Source: Longispora sp047121295 (GTDB taxonomy: Bacteria; Actinomycetota; Actinomycetes; Mycobacteriales; Micromonosporaceae). From it: a DNA stretch of 64,000 nucleotides. Position 1 is the first letter of the stretch, and each line of letters opens with the position of its first letter. The notes beneath the pieces are model-generated. The model saw only the letters and a program-made list of their open reading frames with translations, was not told where the DNA came from and searched no databases. Of this stretch, positions 33,427 to 41,158 are shown piece after piece. The translations under genes were made by a program, and so were the position numbers. The stretch lies in NCBI RefSeq assembly GCF_047121295.1, contig NZ_CP139447.1, positions 2,170,001 to 2,234,000 of the forward strand, read 5' to 3'.

Positions 33427-33999
33427 GTGACGGCTACGGCGACGCGTGAGCAGATCGTGCGGGCGGCCGACCGGCTGTTCTACGAGCACGGGTTCGAGCA
33501 CACCTCGTTCGCCGACATCGCCGGCGCGGTGGGCCTGTCGCGGGGGAACTTCTACTATCACTTCAAGTCCAAGGACGCGATCCTCGACGCGGTGATCGAC
33601 TCCCGCCTCCAGGAGCGCCGTGGCTGGCTGGCCCGGTGGGAGGCCGAGGAACCGGACCCGGCGGCGAGGATCCTGCGATTCGTTGAGATCGTGCACGTCA
33701 ACCGGGCGGACATCCAGTCCTACGGCTGCCCGCTGGGCACCATGACCACCGAACTGGCGAAACTCGAGCACTCGAGCCTGGAGCACGCAGGGTGCCTGCT
33801 CACCTTGTTCCGGGACTGGCTCACCGTGCAGTTCAGGCTCCTCGGGCACGCCGAGCGGACCGCCGACCTGGCGATGCACGTGCTCACGTTCAGTCAGGGC
33901 GTGGCGGTGCTGGCCAACCTCTACCGCGACGAGGACTACATCCGCCGCGAAGTCGACCAGATGCGCGCGTGGCTGCACGCGCTGAACGCCACCACGTGA
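33427..33999 (+). CDS. TetR-family repressor of the OYE gene
   Basis: This 190-residue TetR regulator has an N-terminal helix-turn-helix (REQIVRAADRLFYEHGFEHT, then FADIAGAVGLSRGNFYYHF) and a C-terminal ligand domain. The Cys in QSYGCPLGTM sits where NemR-like regulators carry a sensing Cys. GTG 33427 has GGAGG upstream. The four palindromes between it and the OYE gene suggest that it represses both. A YciI-like gene follows at once and may be cotranscribed. Confidence 0.92.
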   Translation: MTATATREQIVRAADRLFYEHGFEHTSFADIAGAVGLSRGNFYYHFKSKDAILDAVIDSRLQERRGWLARWEAEEPDPAARILRFVEIVHVNRADIQSYGCPLGTMTTELAKLEHSSLEHAGCLLTLFRDWLTVQFRLLGHAERTADLAMHVLTFSQGVAVLANLYRDEDYIRREVDQMRAWLHALNATT

Positions 34000-34007
34000 G
34001 GAACCCC

Positions 34008-34295
34008 ATGTTCGTCGTGCTGCTCCGATTCTCCACCAACAAGGCCGCCGCCGCCCAGCACATGGACGGGCACAACGCCTGGATCCAGCAGGGACTCGAC
34101 GACGGGGTGTTCCTGCTGGTCGGCAGTATCGCCCCGGGGCTGGGCGGTGCGGTCCTGGCGCACAACGCCACCGCCTCGGACCTGGAGGTTCGCGTGAAGG
34201 CGGACCCGTTCGTCGCCGAGGATGTAGTTACGGCGGAGATCATCGAGATCGCGCCCGGCAGGGCTGATGAACGGCTGGCCTTCCTGCTGCCCTGA
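34008..34295 (+). CDS. YciI-like protein
   Basis: This 95-residue ferredoxin-like-fold protein contains MFVVLLRFS, AQHMDGHNAWIQQGLDDGVFL and ADPFVAEDVVTAEIIEI, the pattern of YCII-related domains whose His and Asp pair may be catalytic. GAGGA precedes the ATG. It starts eight bases after the TetR stop and is probably part of the electrophile-responsive operon. No reaction is established for this subgroup. Confidence 0.85.
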   Translation: MFVVLLRFSTNKAAAAQHMDGHNAWIQQGLDDGVFLLVGSIAPGLGGAVLAHNATASDLEVRVKADPFVAEDVVTAEIIEIAPGRADERLAFLLP

Positions 34296-34324
34296 CCACC
34301 GCTGCGTTCGTAGTGGGGGCCGGG

Positions 34325-35248
34325 TCACAGGTAGCGCAGGAGGCGTTCGTCGAGGAAGCGGGTCAGGCCGCGGATGCGGCCGTCGGCGAGGGTGAGGACG
34401 AAAAGTCCTGCCGGCTTGCCGTCGTCGAAGGCGCAGGCGAGGGCCGGTTGGCCGTTCGCGCCGGTGTGCTGGAGCCGGAAACTGCGGCCGGCCCGCCACT
34501 CGGCGCCGGCCCGGAGGAAACCGGTGACCGCCGCCAGGCCGAGGTACTCGTGCGGGGCCGGTGGCATGGACAGCCACACGTCGTCGGTGAGCAGCGCGAC
34601 GACCGTGTCGATGTCGTCGACGCTGTAGGCGGCGGCGAACCGCCGCACCACGTCCGCGTCGCCCGGCGCGGGCGGGCGGGAGACGCCTTCGCGCTCACGG
34701 TCCACCGATGCCCGGGCCCGCTGGAGTAGCCCCTTCACCGCGGTGGGCGTCACGTCGAGCATCGCCGCCGTCTCGGCTGTCGGATAGCCGAGCACGTCGC
34801 AGAGGACGAGCGCTGCGGCCTGTCGGGGTGGGACGCGCTGCAGGGCGGTGATGAACACCAGCTCGACGGCCTCCCGGTCGGTGTAGCGGGCCTCAGGGCC
34901 GGGGTCGGTGTCCGGCATGCCTTCCAGGAGAGTGTCCGGGCAGGGCTGTAGCCAGGTCAGCTCCCCGAGCCGGCTGGGGGGCGGGGGTGTGAACGGCGGG
35001 ACCGGCGCGGGCGGGATCCGCCGGGCCCGGTCGCGCAGCGCGTTGAGGCAGCGGTTGGTGGCGATCCGGTACAGCCAGGTTCGTGCCGAGGAGCGATGTT
35101 CGAAGTCGTTGAAGCCGCGCCAGGCGGCCAGCAGTACCTCCTGCACCACGTCTTCGGCGTCGGTGAGCGAACCGAGCAGCCGGTAGCAGTGCACCAGGAG
35201 CTCGCGCCGGTGCACCCGGACGAGGTCTTCGAAAACAATCTCGGGCAC
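34325..35248 (-). CDS. ECF sigma factor with SnoaL-like C-terminus (SigG/SigX5-like)
   Basis: This 307-residue sigma factor has region 2 (VHCYRLLGSLTDAEDVVQEV, ARTWLYRIATNRCLNALRDR), region 4 (LQRVPPRQAAALVLCDVLGY, then ETAAMLDVTPTAVKGLLQRA) and a SnoaL-like tail from about 190. No anti-sigma gene is adjacent, as expected for tail-regulated ECFs. I chose GTG 35248; the longer frame to 35365 runs into the divergent gene. It diverges by 55 bases from another SnoaL-fold gene, a frequent pairing. Confidence 0.9.
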   Translation of the reverse strand: MPEIVFEDLVRVHRRELLVHCYRLLGSLTDAEDVVQEVLLAAWRGFNDFEHRSSARTWLYRIATNRCLNALRDRARRIPPAPVPPFTPPPPSRLGELTWLQPCPDTLLEGMPDTDPGPEARYTDREAVELVFITALQRVPPRQAAALVLCDVLGYPTAETAAMLDVTPTAVKGLLQRARASVDREREGVSRPPAPGDADVVRRFAAAYSVDDIDTVVALLTDDVWLSMPPAPHEYLGLAAVTGFLRAGAEWRAGRSFRLQHTGANGQPALACAFDDGKPAGLFVLTLADGRIRGLTRFLDERLLRYL

Positions 35249-35303
35249 GACCGTTCCGATCCGCGCGCTTCCGGTGTCTGCACGGGTACCGACACCGGAA
35301 GGA

Positions 35304-35675
35304 ATGATGATGATCAGCTCAGCATTGCAGATCGCCCTGGCCCACCATCGCGCGTGGACGGCCAAGGACCTCGACCTGGCGATGAGTTTCCTCGCCGACG
35401 ATATGGTCTGCGAGGCCCCGGCGGGGCGGATCGAGGGCGTGGAGGCCTACCGGGCGTTTTTGGCCCCGTTCGCCGAGGGGATGCTGATCAGGGCAGAGAT
35501 GATCGCCGCGTTCGGCGACGAGACCACTGCCCTGATCATGTACGACACCGAGACCATCGCGGCGGCGAGCGCCCCGGCGGCCGAGTGCGTCACCGTCCGC
35601 GGCGGCCTGATCGTGCACAACAGGTTCGTGTTCGACCGCACGCCGTTCGACGCGTTCGCCCGCCGGGCGCAGTAG
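35304..35675 (+). CDS. SnoaL-like NTF2-fold protein
   Basis: This 123-residue protein of the NTF2/SnoaL fold contains ALAHHRAWTAKDLDLAMSFL and DMVCEAPAGRIEGVEAYRAF, both typical. GGAAGGA precedes three in-frame ATG codons at 35304-35312. It diverges from the ECF sigma gene and is followed 14 bases later by a TfoX-like gene. Its partner relation with the sigma factor suggests joint regulation. The ligand is unknown. Confidence 0.85.
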   Translation: MMMISSALQIALAHHRAWTAKDLDLAMSFLADDMVCEAPAGRIEGVEAYRAFLAPFAEGMLIRAEMIAAFGDETTALIMYDTETIAAASAPAAECVTVRGGLIVHNRFVFDRTPFDAFARRAQ

Positions 35676-35689
35676 AGAAAGGGGCTGGG

Positions 35690-36022
35690 ATGGTATTCGA
35701 CACCGACCTCGCCGACCGGGTCGCCGACATCCTCACCGGCCGGCCCGGGATGAGCACCCGGCGGATGTTCGGCGGCCTGGCCTGGCTGGTCAACGGAAAC
35801 ATGGCGGTCGTGGTCCGCGGACAGGGCGGCCTGCTGGTGCGCGTCGACCCTGGCCAGCACGAGATCCTGCTGGCCGAACCGGGCACCGACACCATGATCA
35901 TGCGAGGCCGGGAGCTGTCGGGCTGGATGACCGTCACCGCCGGGGCGTGCGACCCTGAGACCGCCCTGATCGTCTGGGTGAACCGCGGCCTGGAGTACGC
36001 CGGCGCCTTGCCTTCGAAGTGA
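35690..36022 (+). CDS. TfoX/Sxy N-terminal domain protein
   Basis: This 110-residue protein matches the TfoX N-terminal domain, with STRRMFGGLAWLVNGNMAVV near residue 22 and the basic FGG loop. In actinobacteria these stand-alone domains are common and are not linked to competence. It is cotranscribed with the SnoaL-like gene upstream. A possible hairpin (GGCTGAC/GTCAGCC, 36040-36055) lies just beyond its stop. Confidence 0.88.
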   Translation: MVFDTDLADRVADILTGRPGMSTRRMFGGLAWLVNGNMAVVVRGQGGLLVRVDPGQHEILLAEPGTDTMIMRGRELSGWMTVTAGACDPETALIVWVNRGLEYAGALPSK

Positions 36023-36212
36023 GCCGCGCCCCCGGGCCGGGCTGACGAGTCAGCCGGGGGTGACGGGAACGCAGAGTGCGCGCGAGCCGCTGCTCAGCGA
36101 GCGGCGCTTCCCTCACCGCACCGGGAAGGAGAACCCAGACACGGGAAGACCCCGTGTCATACAGCCCGGCCACCGCTCCTTAGTCGCAGCCTTGGCCGGT
36201 ATCGTCGAAGGC

Positions 36213-36902
36213 TCAGACTCGCCAGTCGAACAGTTGCTCGGGTAGTGCCGGTGGGGGACCGGACCAGTCGATGCCCTCCGTGTCGAGGGTTGCCTTCTTG
36301 AACCAGACCTCGGTGTCGACTTGTGACCGGGCCAGGTGCGCCATCGCGGCGGCGAGATCGTCACTTTCGAGGTACAGGAGAACAAGGTCTCCCATCGGGG
36401 TGGGTTGGATCCACCAGTCCTCGGTCACTCCGGCGTGTTCGTGGAAGGCGTCGAACCCGGCACGGCGTGGGCCGTTGACCTCGGCGGCGATCCGTCGGTG
36501 CGCGTCGGTCTTGCCGGGTAGGAGGGGAATGGCGACGGCGACGGCCTGCTCGGCCGTGCTGTCGTCGGGAACTGAGGTGTAGATCAGTTCCGGGTGGACC
36601 GGGATCGGTTGGTCGAAGTCGACGGCCATCATGGCCCCGGCGCGTTCCTTGAACCAGACGTCGAATGGCTCCCGTGAGGCTGCGAACGCGGTGTTCGCGG
36701 CGACCGGATCAGTTCCTTCGAGCATGAGGACGAACAGGTCGCCCTGCGGTGTGGCCTGCAGCCAACCGCGCTCCCTGATCACCTCGATCCGTTGCCGCGA
36801 GGCCAGCCACTCCTCGCGGCGCTCGGTGACCTCGTTGACGAACCGGTCGGCATCGTCGCGCACGCTTGCCGGCACCGGAAACGCTACTGCGAAACGCGCC
36901 AT
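36213..36902 (-). CDS. Two-repeat ferredoxin-like-fold protein (intact paralogue)
   Basis: This 229-residue protein has an internal duplication. Residues about 45-100 (WLQATPQGDLFVLMLEGTD ... VWFKERAG) and 150-215 (WWIQPTPMGDLVLLYLESDD ... VWFKKATLD) align with each other. The repeat resembles small alpha/beta barrel proteins that bind or process small molecules, but I assign no function. The ATG at 36902 has GGGGG upstream. A nearly identical copy with a one-base deletion lies at 15160-15848 in the opposite orientation. Confidence 0.8.
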   Translation of the reverse strand: MARFAVAFPVPASVRDDADRFVNEVTERREEWLASRQRIEVIRERGWLQATPQGDLFVLMLEGTDPVAANTAFAASREPFDVWFKERAGAMMAVDFDQPIPVHPELIYTSVPDDSTAEQAVAVAIPLLPGKTDAHRRIAAEVNGPRRAGFDAFHEHAGVTEDWWIQPTPMGDLVLLYLESDDLAAAMAHLARSQVDTEVWFKKATLDTEGIDWSGPPPALPEQLFDWRV

Positions 36903-37013
36903 CGTGGACCCCCAGTGGTATCGGATAGGACCCTCATCGGACACCGGGCCGCGAGATGTGCGGCCGGTGATCGGTAGCAGGGGTGGAATTCGGCGGCGGG
37001 TGGAGGATCAGGT

Positions 37014-37445
37014 TCACGATTCGAGTACCCGTTGGAGGTTTTGCACGAATACCTTGTTCCGGCGCGGAGCCATGGCCGCCATCATCGGCGTCATGAGGAC
37101 CCGGAAGCCCGTGGGTCGCATCTCGACGGCGCGGGTGAACCGCGCATTCTCTCCTACGGGCTCGACCGTGTAGGTGATCTGCGGCTGAAGACCAGCGAAG
37201 TCAGCGCGGTACACCAACCGAACATCAAGTTCGACCTCAAGGGCGGTGAAGGTGCCGTCAGTTTTGCCCATGAACGGTTTGAACTTCAGAGGGTAGGACT
37301 TCCCGACGACGGGGACTGGGTCCGTGTCCGACGGTACCGATTCGATGTCAACATGCCAGCTCGGCTCATTGCGGAGATCGGCGACGTACCGAAAGACCTC
37401 GTCCGCAGGGCGGGCGACGATGACACTCTCCGCAGACCTGACCAT
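37014..37445 (-). CDS. SRPBCC-family protein
   Basis: This 143-residue protein of the SRPBCC/START fold has SVIVARPADEVFRYVADL at the start, FTALEVELDVRLVYRADF in the sheet, a TRAVEMRPTGF strand and a C-terminal helix with MMAAMAPRRNKVFVQNL. The ATG at 37445 follows GGGGGGAG. It shares the general layout of the SRPBCC gene at 24365 and probably binds a hydrophobic ligand. It diverges from an alpha/beta hydrolase gene. Confidence 0.88.
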   Translation of the reverse strand: MVRSAESVIVARPADEVFRYVADLRNEPSWHVDIESVPSDTDPVPVVGKSYPLKFKPFMGKTDGTFTALEVELDVRLVYRADFAGLQPQITYTVEPVGENARFTRAVEMRPTGFRVLMTPMMAAMAPRRNKVFVQNLQRVLES

Positions 37446-37694
37446 GGCTCCCCCCTCAAGCAGGCGTCGCATTCCAGGACATCGGTCACCTCCAGCCTAG
37501 AACCGCACAGCAGGTTGGGACCCCTCAACGCCCGTCCGTCGACCCCATTCAGCGGCGGTAAACCGGACCAATGTTCGCAGGCAACCACGAACCTCTTGCG
37601 CCTTTGTGTCGACTTCGACATGGTTTATCGCCGACCGCACCTAGGCTGGCAGTGGGGCAGCCGGGATTCCGTGATCCGCTGGGAGGAGGGTTCC

Positions 37695-38504
37695 ATGTCG
37701 GAGGTACGGGTGAACGACGTGTCCCTGTACTACGCCGTCCACGGGAGTGGCCCCAGCGTCGTCATGGTGCACGGTTCGTGGGGGGACGGGAACAACTGGG
37801 CCCCGGTCGTGCCGTTGCTGGCCGAGGACTGCATGGTCGTTTCCTATGACCGCAGGGGACACAGTCGCAGCGAGCGCCCGCCGACCCCCGGCTCGGTCGG
37901 CGAGGACGTCGCCGATCTCGCGGCACTGGTCGAAGCCCTGGACCTCGCTCCGGTGTTCGTCTGCGGCAACTCCTACGGCGCACTGATCACGCTGCGCCTG
38001 GCGTACCAGCGCCCAGACCTCGTGCGGGGGATCGCCGTGCACGAGCCGCCCGGGGTCGCGCTGCTCGACGGCCCGGAGGCCGAACCGATCGTGCGGGCGT
38101 TCGCCGAACGCGTCGCACCGGTACGCGCGTTGTTGGAGTCCGGGGCTGACGCGGCCGCGGCGGAACTGTTCGTCGAGACGATCGCGTTCGGTCCGGGAGG
38201 ATGGCGGCAGCTGCCGCAACCAGTCCGCGAGACGTTCGTCCGCAACGCACCGACGTTCCTCGACGAGCTGCGGGACCCGGACGCGCTCGGGCTCGACCTC
38301 GACGCGCTCAGGACCTACCCTGGCGCGGCTCTGCTCACCCACAGCGACAACAGCCCACCGATGTTCGCCCCCATCCTCGACCGGATCGCCGCCGCGACCC
38401 CCCGGGCACAGCGGCACACCTACACCGGCGCCGGACACACACCACACCTCACCCAACCGGAGGAGTACACGACAATCACCAAGCCACGCATCCTGGCACG
38501 CTGA
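37695..38504 (+). CDS. Alpha/beta hydrolase
   Basis: This 269-residue alpha/beta hydrolase has the oxyanion HGSWGDGNNW near residue 27, the nucleophile elbow CGNSYGALI placing Ser near 93, and the catalytic His in GAGHTPHLTQPEEY near the end. DRRGHSRSERPP is the usual second motif. GGAGGAGGG precedes the ATG. Lipase, esterase or epoxide-hydrolase activity cannot be told apart from sequence. Confidence 0.92.
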   Translation: MSEVRVNDVSLYYAVHGSGPSVVMVHGSWGDGNNWAPVVPLLAEDCMVVSYDRRGHSRSERPPTPGSVGEDVADLAALVEALDLAPVFVCGNSYGALITLRLAYQRPDLVRGIAVHEPPGVALLDGPEAEPIVRAFAERVAPVRALLESGADAAAAELFVETIAFGPGGWRQLPQPVRETFVRNAPTFLDELRDPDALGLDLDALRTYPGAALLTHSDNSPPMFAPILDRIAAATPRAQRHTYTGAGHTPHLTQPEEYTTITKPRILAR

Positions 38505-38621
38505 CGCCCATGCCGGTCAGTAGCTGAAGAGCGTGAACACCTGCGGATCTTCGTCCCCGAGTTGGGACGTCAACCCGAGGATGCTGAGAGAGGTGGCTGA
38601 GCGATTCGTCAGGTTGGCCCC

Positions 38622-38716
38622 TCAGTGCCTCGACCGTTCCAGGATTCTCGTGAGCATCGCGAGGTCCTTGCGGTTTGGTGCGGCGCATCGCGGCGGCCAC
38701 CTCGGTGACAAGCTCA
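38622..38716 (-). pseudogene. 3' relic of an SRPBCC gene
   Basis: The minus-strand DNA encodes AAAMRRT followed, after one extra A, by NRKDLAMLTRILERSRH and a stop at 38622. This is the C-terminal helix of an SRPBCC protein, closely matching the end of the intact gene at 24365-24811 (AMRRANRKDL, ILERSER). Only the last 30 or so codons survive and they contain a one-base insertion. Confidence 0.7.
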
Positions 38717-38893
38717 TCGCGGAGCAGGGCTTCCCGGTCCCAGCGTGGAATCCCGCACCGCTTGAAGCATGGCGGCGTTCCACCGGGGGACGACGTGGTC
38801 GTGGCGGGCCTCCGGTTGCGCCGCGGCGACCGGTGCCTGTGGTCCGACGAGGACAGACAGCACCAGCCCGGAGGCGGCGAGCAGTCGGCGCAT
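38714..38893 (-). pseudogene. 5' relic of a secreted vanadium-dependent haloperoxidase gene
   Basis: A 59-codon frame starts with a signal peptide (MRRLLAASGLVLSVLVGP, cleavage after VAAA). It continues VVPRWNAAMLQAVRDSTLGP, the conserved N-terminus of vanadium haloperoxidase/PAP2-type secreted proteins. It then stops after nine further residues where several hundred are expected. Its end abuts the SRPBCC relic, so a deletion has joined the two genes. Confidence 0.7.
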
Positions 38894-38983
38894 TCCAAAC
38901 CCCTATGGGTGCCGAGATGGGACGGGTGGCGGTACGACACCGGGGAGAGCGTCGCTAGGCGCCCTCCCCGGCTGGTGACCCGA

Positions 38984-39481
38984 TCAGTCGACGGTGATCT
39001 TGCCGTCGAGGAGGATCTCGTGGAACGTCATGCCGGAGATCTCCAGGACCACGGTCGTACCGGGGCCGCCCTCCCAGACGGTGAGGGTGAACGGCATGTT
39101 CTGCCCGGCGCCGAGGCCTGTGACCGTGGCGGTGCCGCGCAGGACGGCGGAGTGGCCGTGGACCGCCGTGTAGGTCACCGGGCCGGTGACGTACATGACG
39201 TTGTCCGTGAACTGGCCGCTGTCCTGCCCGGTGGGGTTGTGCGGCGCCAGGGCGAGACACTCGAAGTGGCCGCCGGACGGCGTGGCGTGGACGGCCAGAA
39301 CCGTTTGGACGGGTACCGGGTTCGCGCCCCCGGTGCCGCCCTCGATGATGGTGTGACCGGCGCCGGACACGTGGACCTTGTGCTCGGGCTCGGCGGCGAA
39401 CGCCGTCGCGGGGCCGACACCGGCGACGAGCGCACCCGTCGCGACGAGGACCGCGACGAGGCGGCGGACGATGGTCGTCAT
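38984..39481 (-). CDS. Secreted protein of unknown function
   Basis: This 165-residue protein has a Sec signal peptide (residues 1-29, ending FAA before EPEHKV) and a beta-rich mature part with no Cys pair other than a lone Cys in FECLALAP. The C-terminal segment MPFTLTVWEGGPGTTVVLEI is a likely beta-sandwich strand pair. I do not recognise the family. Its ATG follows the stop of the upstream broken gene by one base, so the two once formed an operon. Confidence 0.7.
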   Translation of the reverse strand: MTTIVRRLVAVLVATGALVAGVGPATAFAAEPEHKVHVSGAGHTIIEGGTGGANPVPVQTVLAVHATPSGGHFECLALAPHNPTGQDSGQFTDNVMYVTGPVTYTAVHGHSAVLRGTATVTGLGAGQNMPFTLTVWEGGPGTTVVLEISGMTFHEILLDGKITVD

Positions 39482-39482
39482 G

Positions 39483-39787
39483 TCAGTTCAGCTTCACGTA
39501 GACGTTCGCGCCGCTCTCGTGCACGATCTCGTCGAAGTTGATGATGTTCTTCACGTCGAGGGTCGCGCCCTCAACGGTGCCGGGGGCACGTTGCCGAGCT
39601 CGCAGTAGATGGTCAGCACGGCGGGGTACTTCGTCCACGGCGCGAGGTCCGGGGTGAGGTCCACGGGCAGCGGGCGATCCGTCGCCCGCCGGTCGTCGAG
39701 GATGGCCGGGTCGTTGGCGTTTGGAAGTGCGCCGGCTCGCAGACGACCAGCTCCGGCTGCGAGCGATGGAACCAGCGACGCTTTCAC
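39483..39787 (-). pseudogene. Broken gene upstream of the secreted protein
   Basis: The minus frame from 39787 reads through WTKYPAVLTIYCELGNVP. It then shifts near 39580 to GTVEGATLDVKNIINFDEIV, ending VYVKLN at 39483. The two parts read naturally as one protein if a single base is added or removed in the CCCCC run at that point. No family is recognised and the N-terminal region lacks a clear start or signal peptide. Confidence 0.5.
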
Positions 39788-39823
39788 TGCTTGGCCTCGT
39801 CCGGGCTGCGGTGCACGGTCGCC

Positions 39824-40282
39824 CTACTCGAACCTGGGAGTGGCCGGCCCGGTGGGCTCGGGCGGGATGTACGGCACGCCGACGGAGACGAAGACGTCCA
39901 CCGTGCCGCCCGGGTTCAGGGGGGTGCCGGCAGCAGGTCTGATGGCGATGACCAGGCCAGCGGCGACCGTCGCGGATTCCTGCTCGACGTATCCGGGCAG
40001 GTACCCGGCGGCAGCCAGGACCGCCGCGGCCTGGTCGTAGGAGTCGGTAGGGACCTCGGGAACGTAGCCATTGACCGGGTTCGGACCCTTGGACGCGATC
40101 AGCGCCACTGACGCGTCGCCGGGAAATGACCAGCCCTCGGCCGGGTCGGTGCCGATCGCCACTCCTGCGGCAACCTCGGAGGAATACTCGTAGCTCACCG
40201 ACTCGACGGTGAATCCCGCTTGAGCGAGGAGCGCTCTGGCGTCGTCGGTGGACAGTCCGTACACCGCAGGGATGGTCGCCAT
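39824..40282 (-). CDS. PASTA-repeat protein without a kinase domain
   Basis: This 152-residue protein consists of two PASTA repeats. The first has IPAVYGLSTDDARALLAQAG and DPAEGWSFPGDASVAL; the second has VPEVPTDSYDQAAAVLAAAG and PAAGTPLNPGGTVDVFVSVG. PASTA domains normally form the extracellular part of PknB-type kinases or PBPs and bind peptidoglycan fragments. There is no signal peptide, membrane helix or kinase here, so a cytosolic adaptor or a detached fragment is possible. Confidence 0.85.
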   Translation of the reverse strand: MATIPAVYGLSTDDARALLAQAGFTVESVSYEYSSEVAAGVAIGTDPAEGWSFPGDASVALIASKGPNPVNGYVPEVPTDSYDQAAAVLAAAGYLPGYVEQESATVAAGLVIAIRPAAGTPLNPGGTVDVFVSVGVPYIPPEPTGPATPRFE

Positions 40283-40309
40283 GTTTGCCTCGCTTCGGAT
40301 GACATGCGG

Positions 40310-40690
40310 TCAGCTGAAAATGACCAGCCCAGCGTCCGGATAACGAGCGGCTGTTTCCTGCAGGAGGTAGCCAGTGAGCGCTTCGACGGTCCTCGTAGTC
40401 AGCCCGGGTGTCTTGATCCGCGCGGCCGCACGGATGACGTTCACAACACGCAAGGTGTCGGCTGCGGGATCCCCTTCGATGATCGGATGGTGCTCGACAG
40501 TCACCGTGGAGCCATGGGACGTGATGACCGTGATAGGCCCGCCGGTGCCTGGATCAATCACGATCACGGTGCCCCGTTCGTCTGCCTCCGGCAGGATCGC
40601 GGGCACTTCCTGTATCCCGTTCCCGTCGACCATCCAGCCAACGGTCCCAGCTTCAGAGCCCCGACGGTCAGCAATCATGAGCTTCGGCAT
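40310..40690 (-). CDS. Hypothetical protein
   Basis: This 126-residue soluble protein is predicted to be mostly beta strands followed by two helices. The opening PKLMIADRRGSEAGTVGWMV and the ITSHGSTVTVEHHPIIEGDP segment suggest a small barrel. I recognise no family. The ATG at 40690 has GAGGAG upstream and a good -10 box (TATTAT) further up. It precedes the PASTA gene on the same strand by 27 bases, so the two are probably cotranscribed. Confidence 0.65.
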   Translation of the reverse strand: MPKLMIADRRGSEAGTVGWMVDGNGIQEVPAILPEADERGTVIVIDPGTGGPITVITSHGSTVTVEHHPIIEGDPAADTLRVVNVIRAAARIKTPGLTTRTVEALTGYLLQETAARYPDAGLVIFS

Positions 40691-40707
40691 CGCGCACTCC
40701 TCACTGT

Positions 40708-40736
40708 GGTACACAAATAATACCCTCCAGGTACAC
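40708..40736 (-). promoter_or_regulatory. Promoter flanked by GTGTACC repeats
   Basis: On the minus strand GTGTACC occurs at 40736-40730 and again at 40714-40708, exactly 22 bases (two helical turns) apart. A TATTAT -10 box (40722-40717) lies between them. The placement suggests a regulator bound on one face of the DNA at the promoter of the hypothetical/PASTA pair. Confidence 0.5.
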
Positions 40737-40738
40737 GC

Positions 40739-40959
40739 TCAGAGTCTTTTCCGGCTCAGGCGCGCGGGGCGGGCGGCGAACACGAGGTAGAGGCCGGTGT
40801 TGGCCACGACCGGGCCGGTGATGGCCACGAACGGGCCGATCGCCTCCCAGGTCCTCGAGCCGGTCATGAAGCCGCCGCCGGCATAGCCCAGGACTCCAGG
40901 GTCAACAGGCCGCCCAGCAGGACCAGAACGATACCGAGCACGAGCTTCCAGACCGTCAT
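40739..40959 (-). pseudogene. Small two-helix membrane protein gene with frameshift
   Basis: From the ATG at 40959 the product starts TVWKLVLGIVLVLLGGLLTL, a membrane helix. It leaves frame after LES near 40895 and terminates. The next frame continues LGYAGGGFMTGSRTWEAIGP and a second helix, ending RPARLSRKRL at 40739. Actinobacterial two-helix proteins of about 65-75 residues join these parts (GYxxGSFMTGS in the middle), so one base seems lost in a C run. The downstream half could still be translated from the ATGA overlap (ATG near 40868). Confidence 0.55.
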
Positions 40960-41158
40960 GCGTGTCGTCAGCTGCGCACAGGCGACACAACAACCTGCTC
41001 GCGCAGAGCCCGGCCCCTCTCCCAAACGGAAACGGCGTGTGAGCCGCGAGACTGTCTGGTGCCTCTTCACGGGTCCGGGTTTGGCTAACTCGAGCGGCGT
41101 GCGCACCTGGAGCGGCGACTGTCGATGACCTGGAACGCCCCGAGGGACCATTGCCTCC

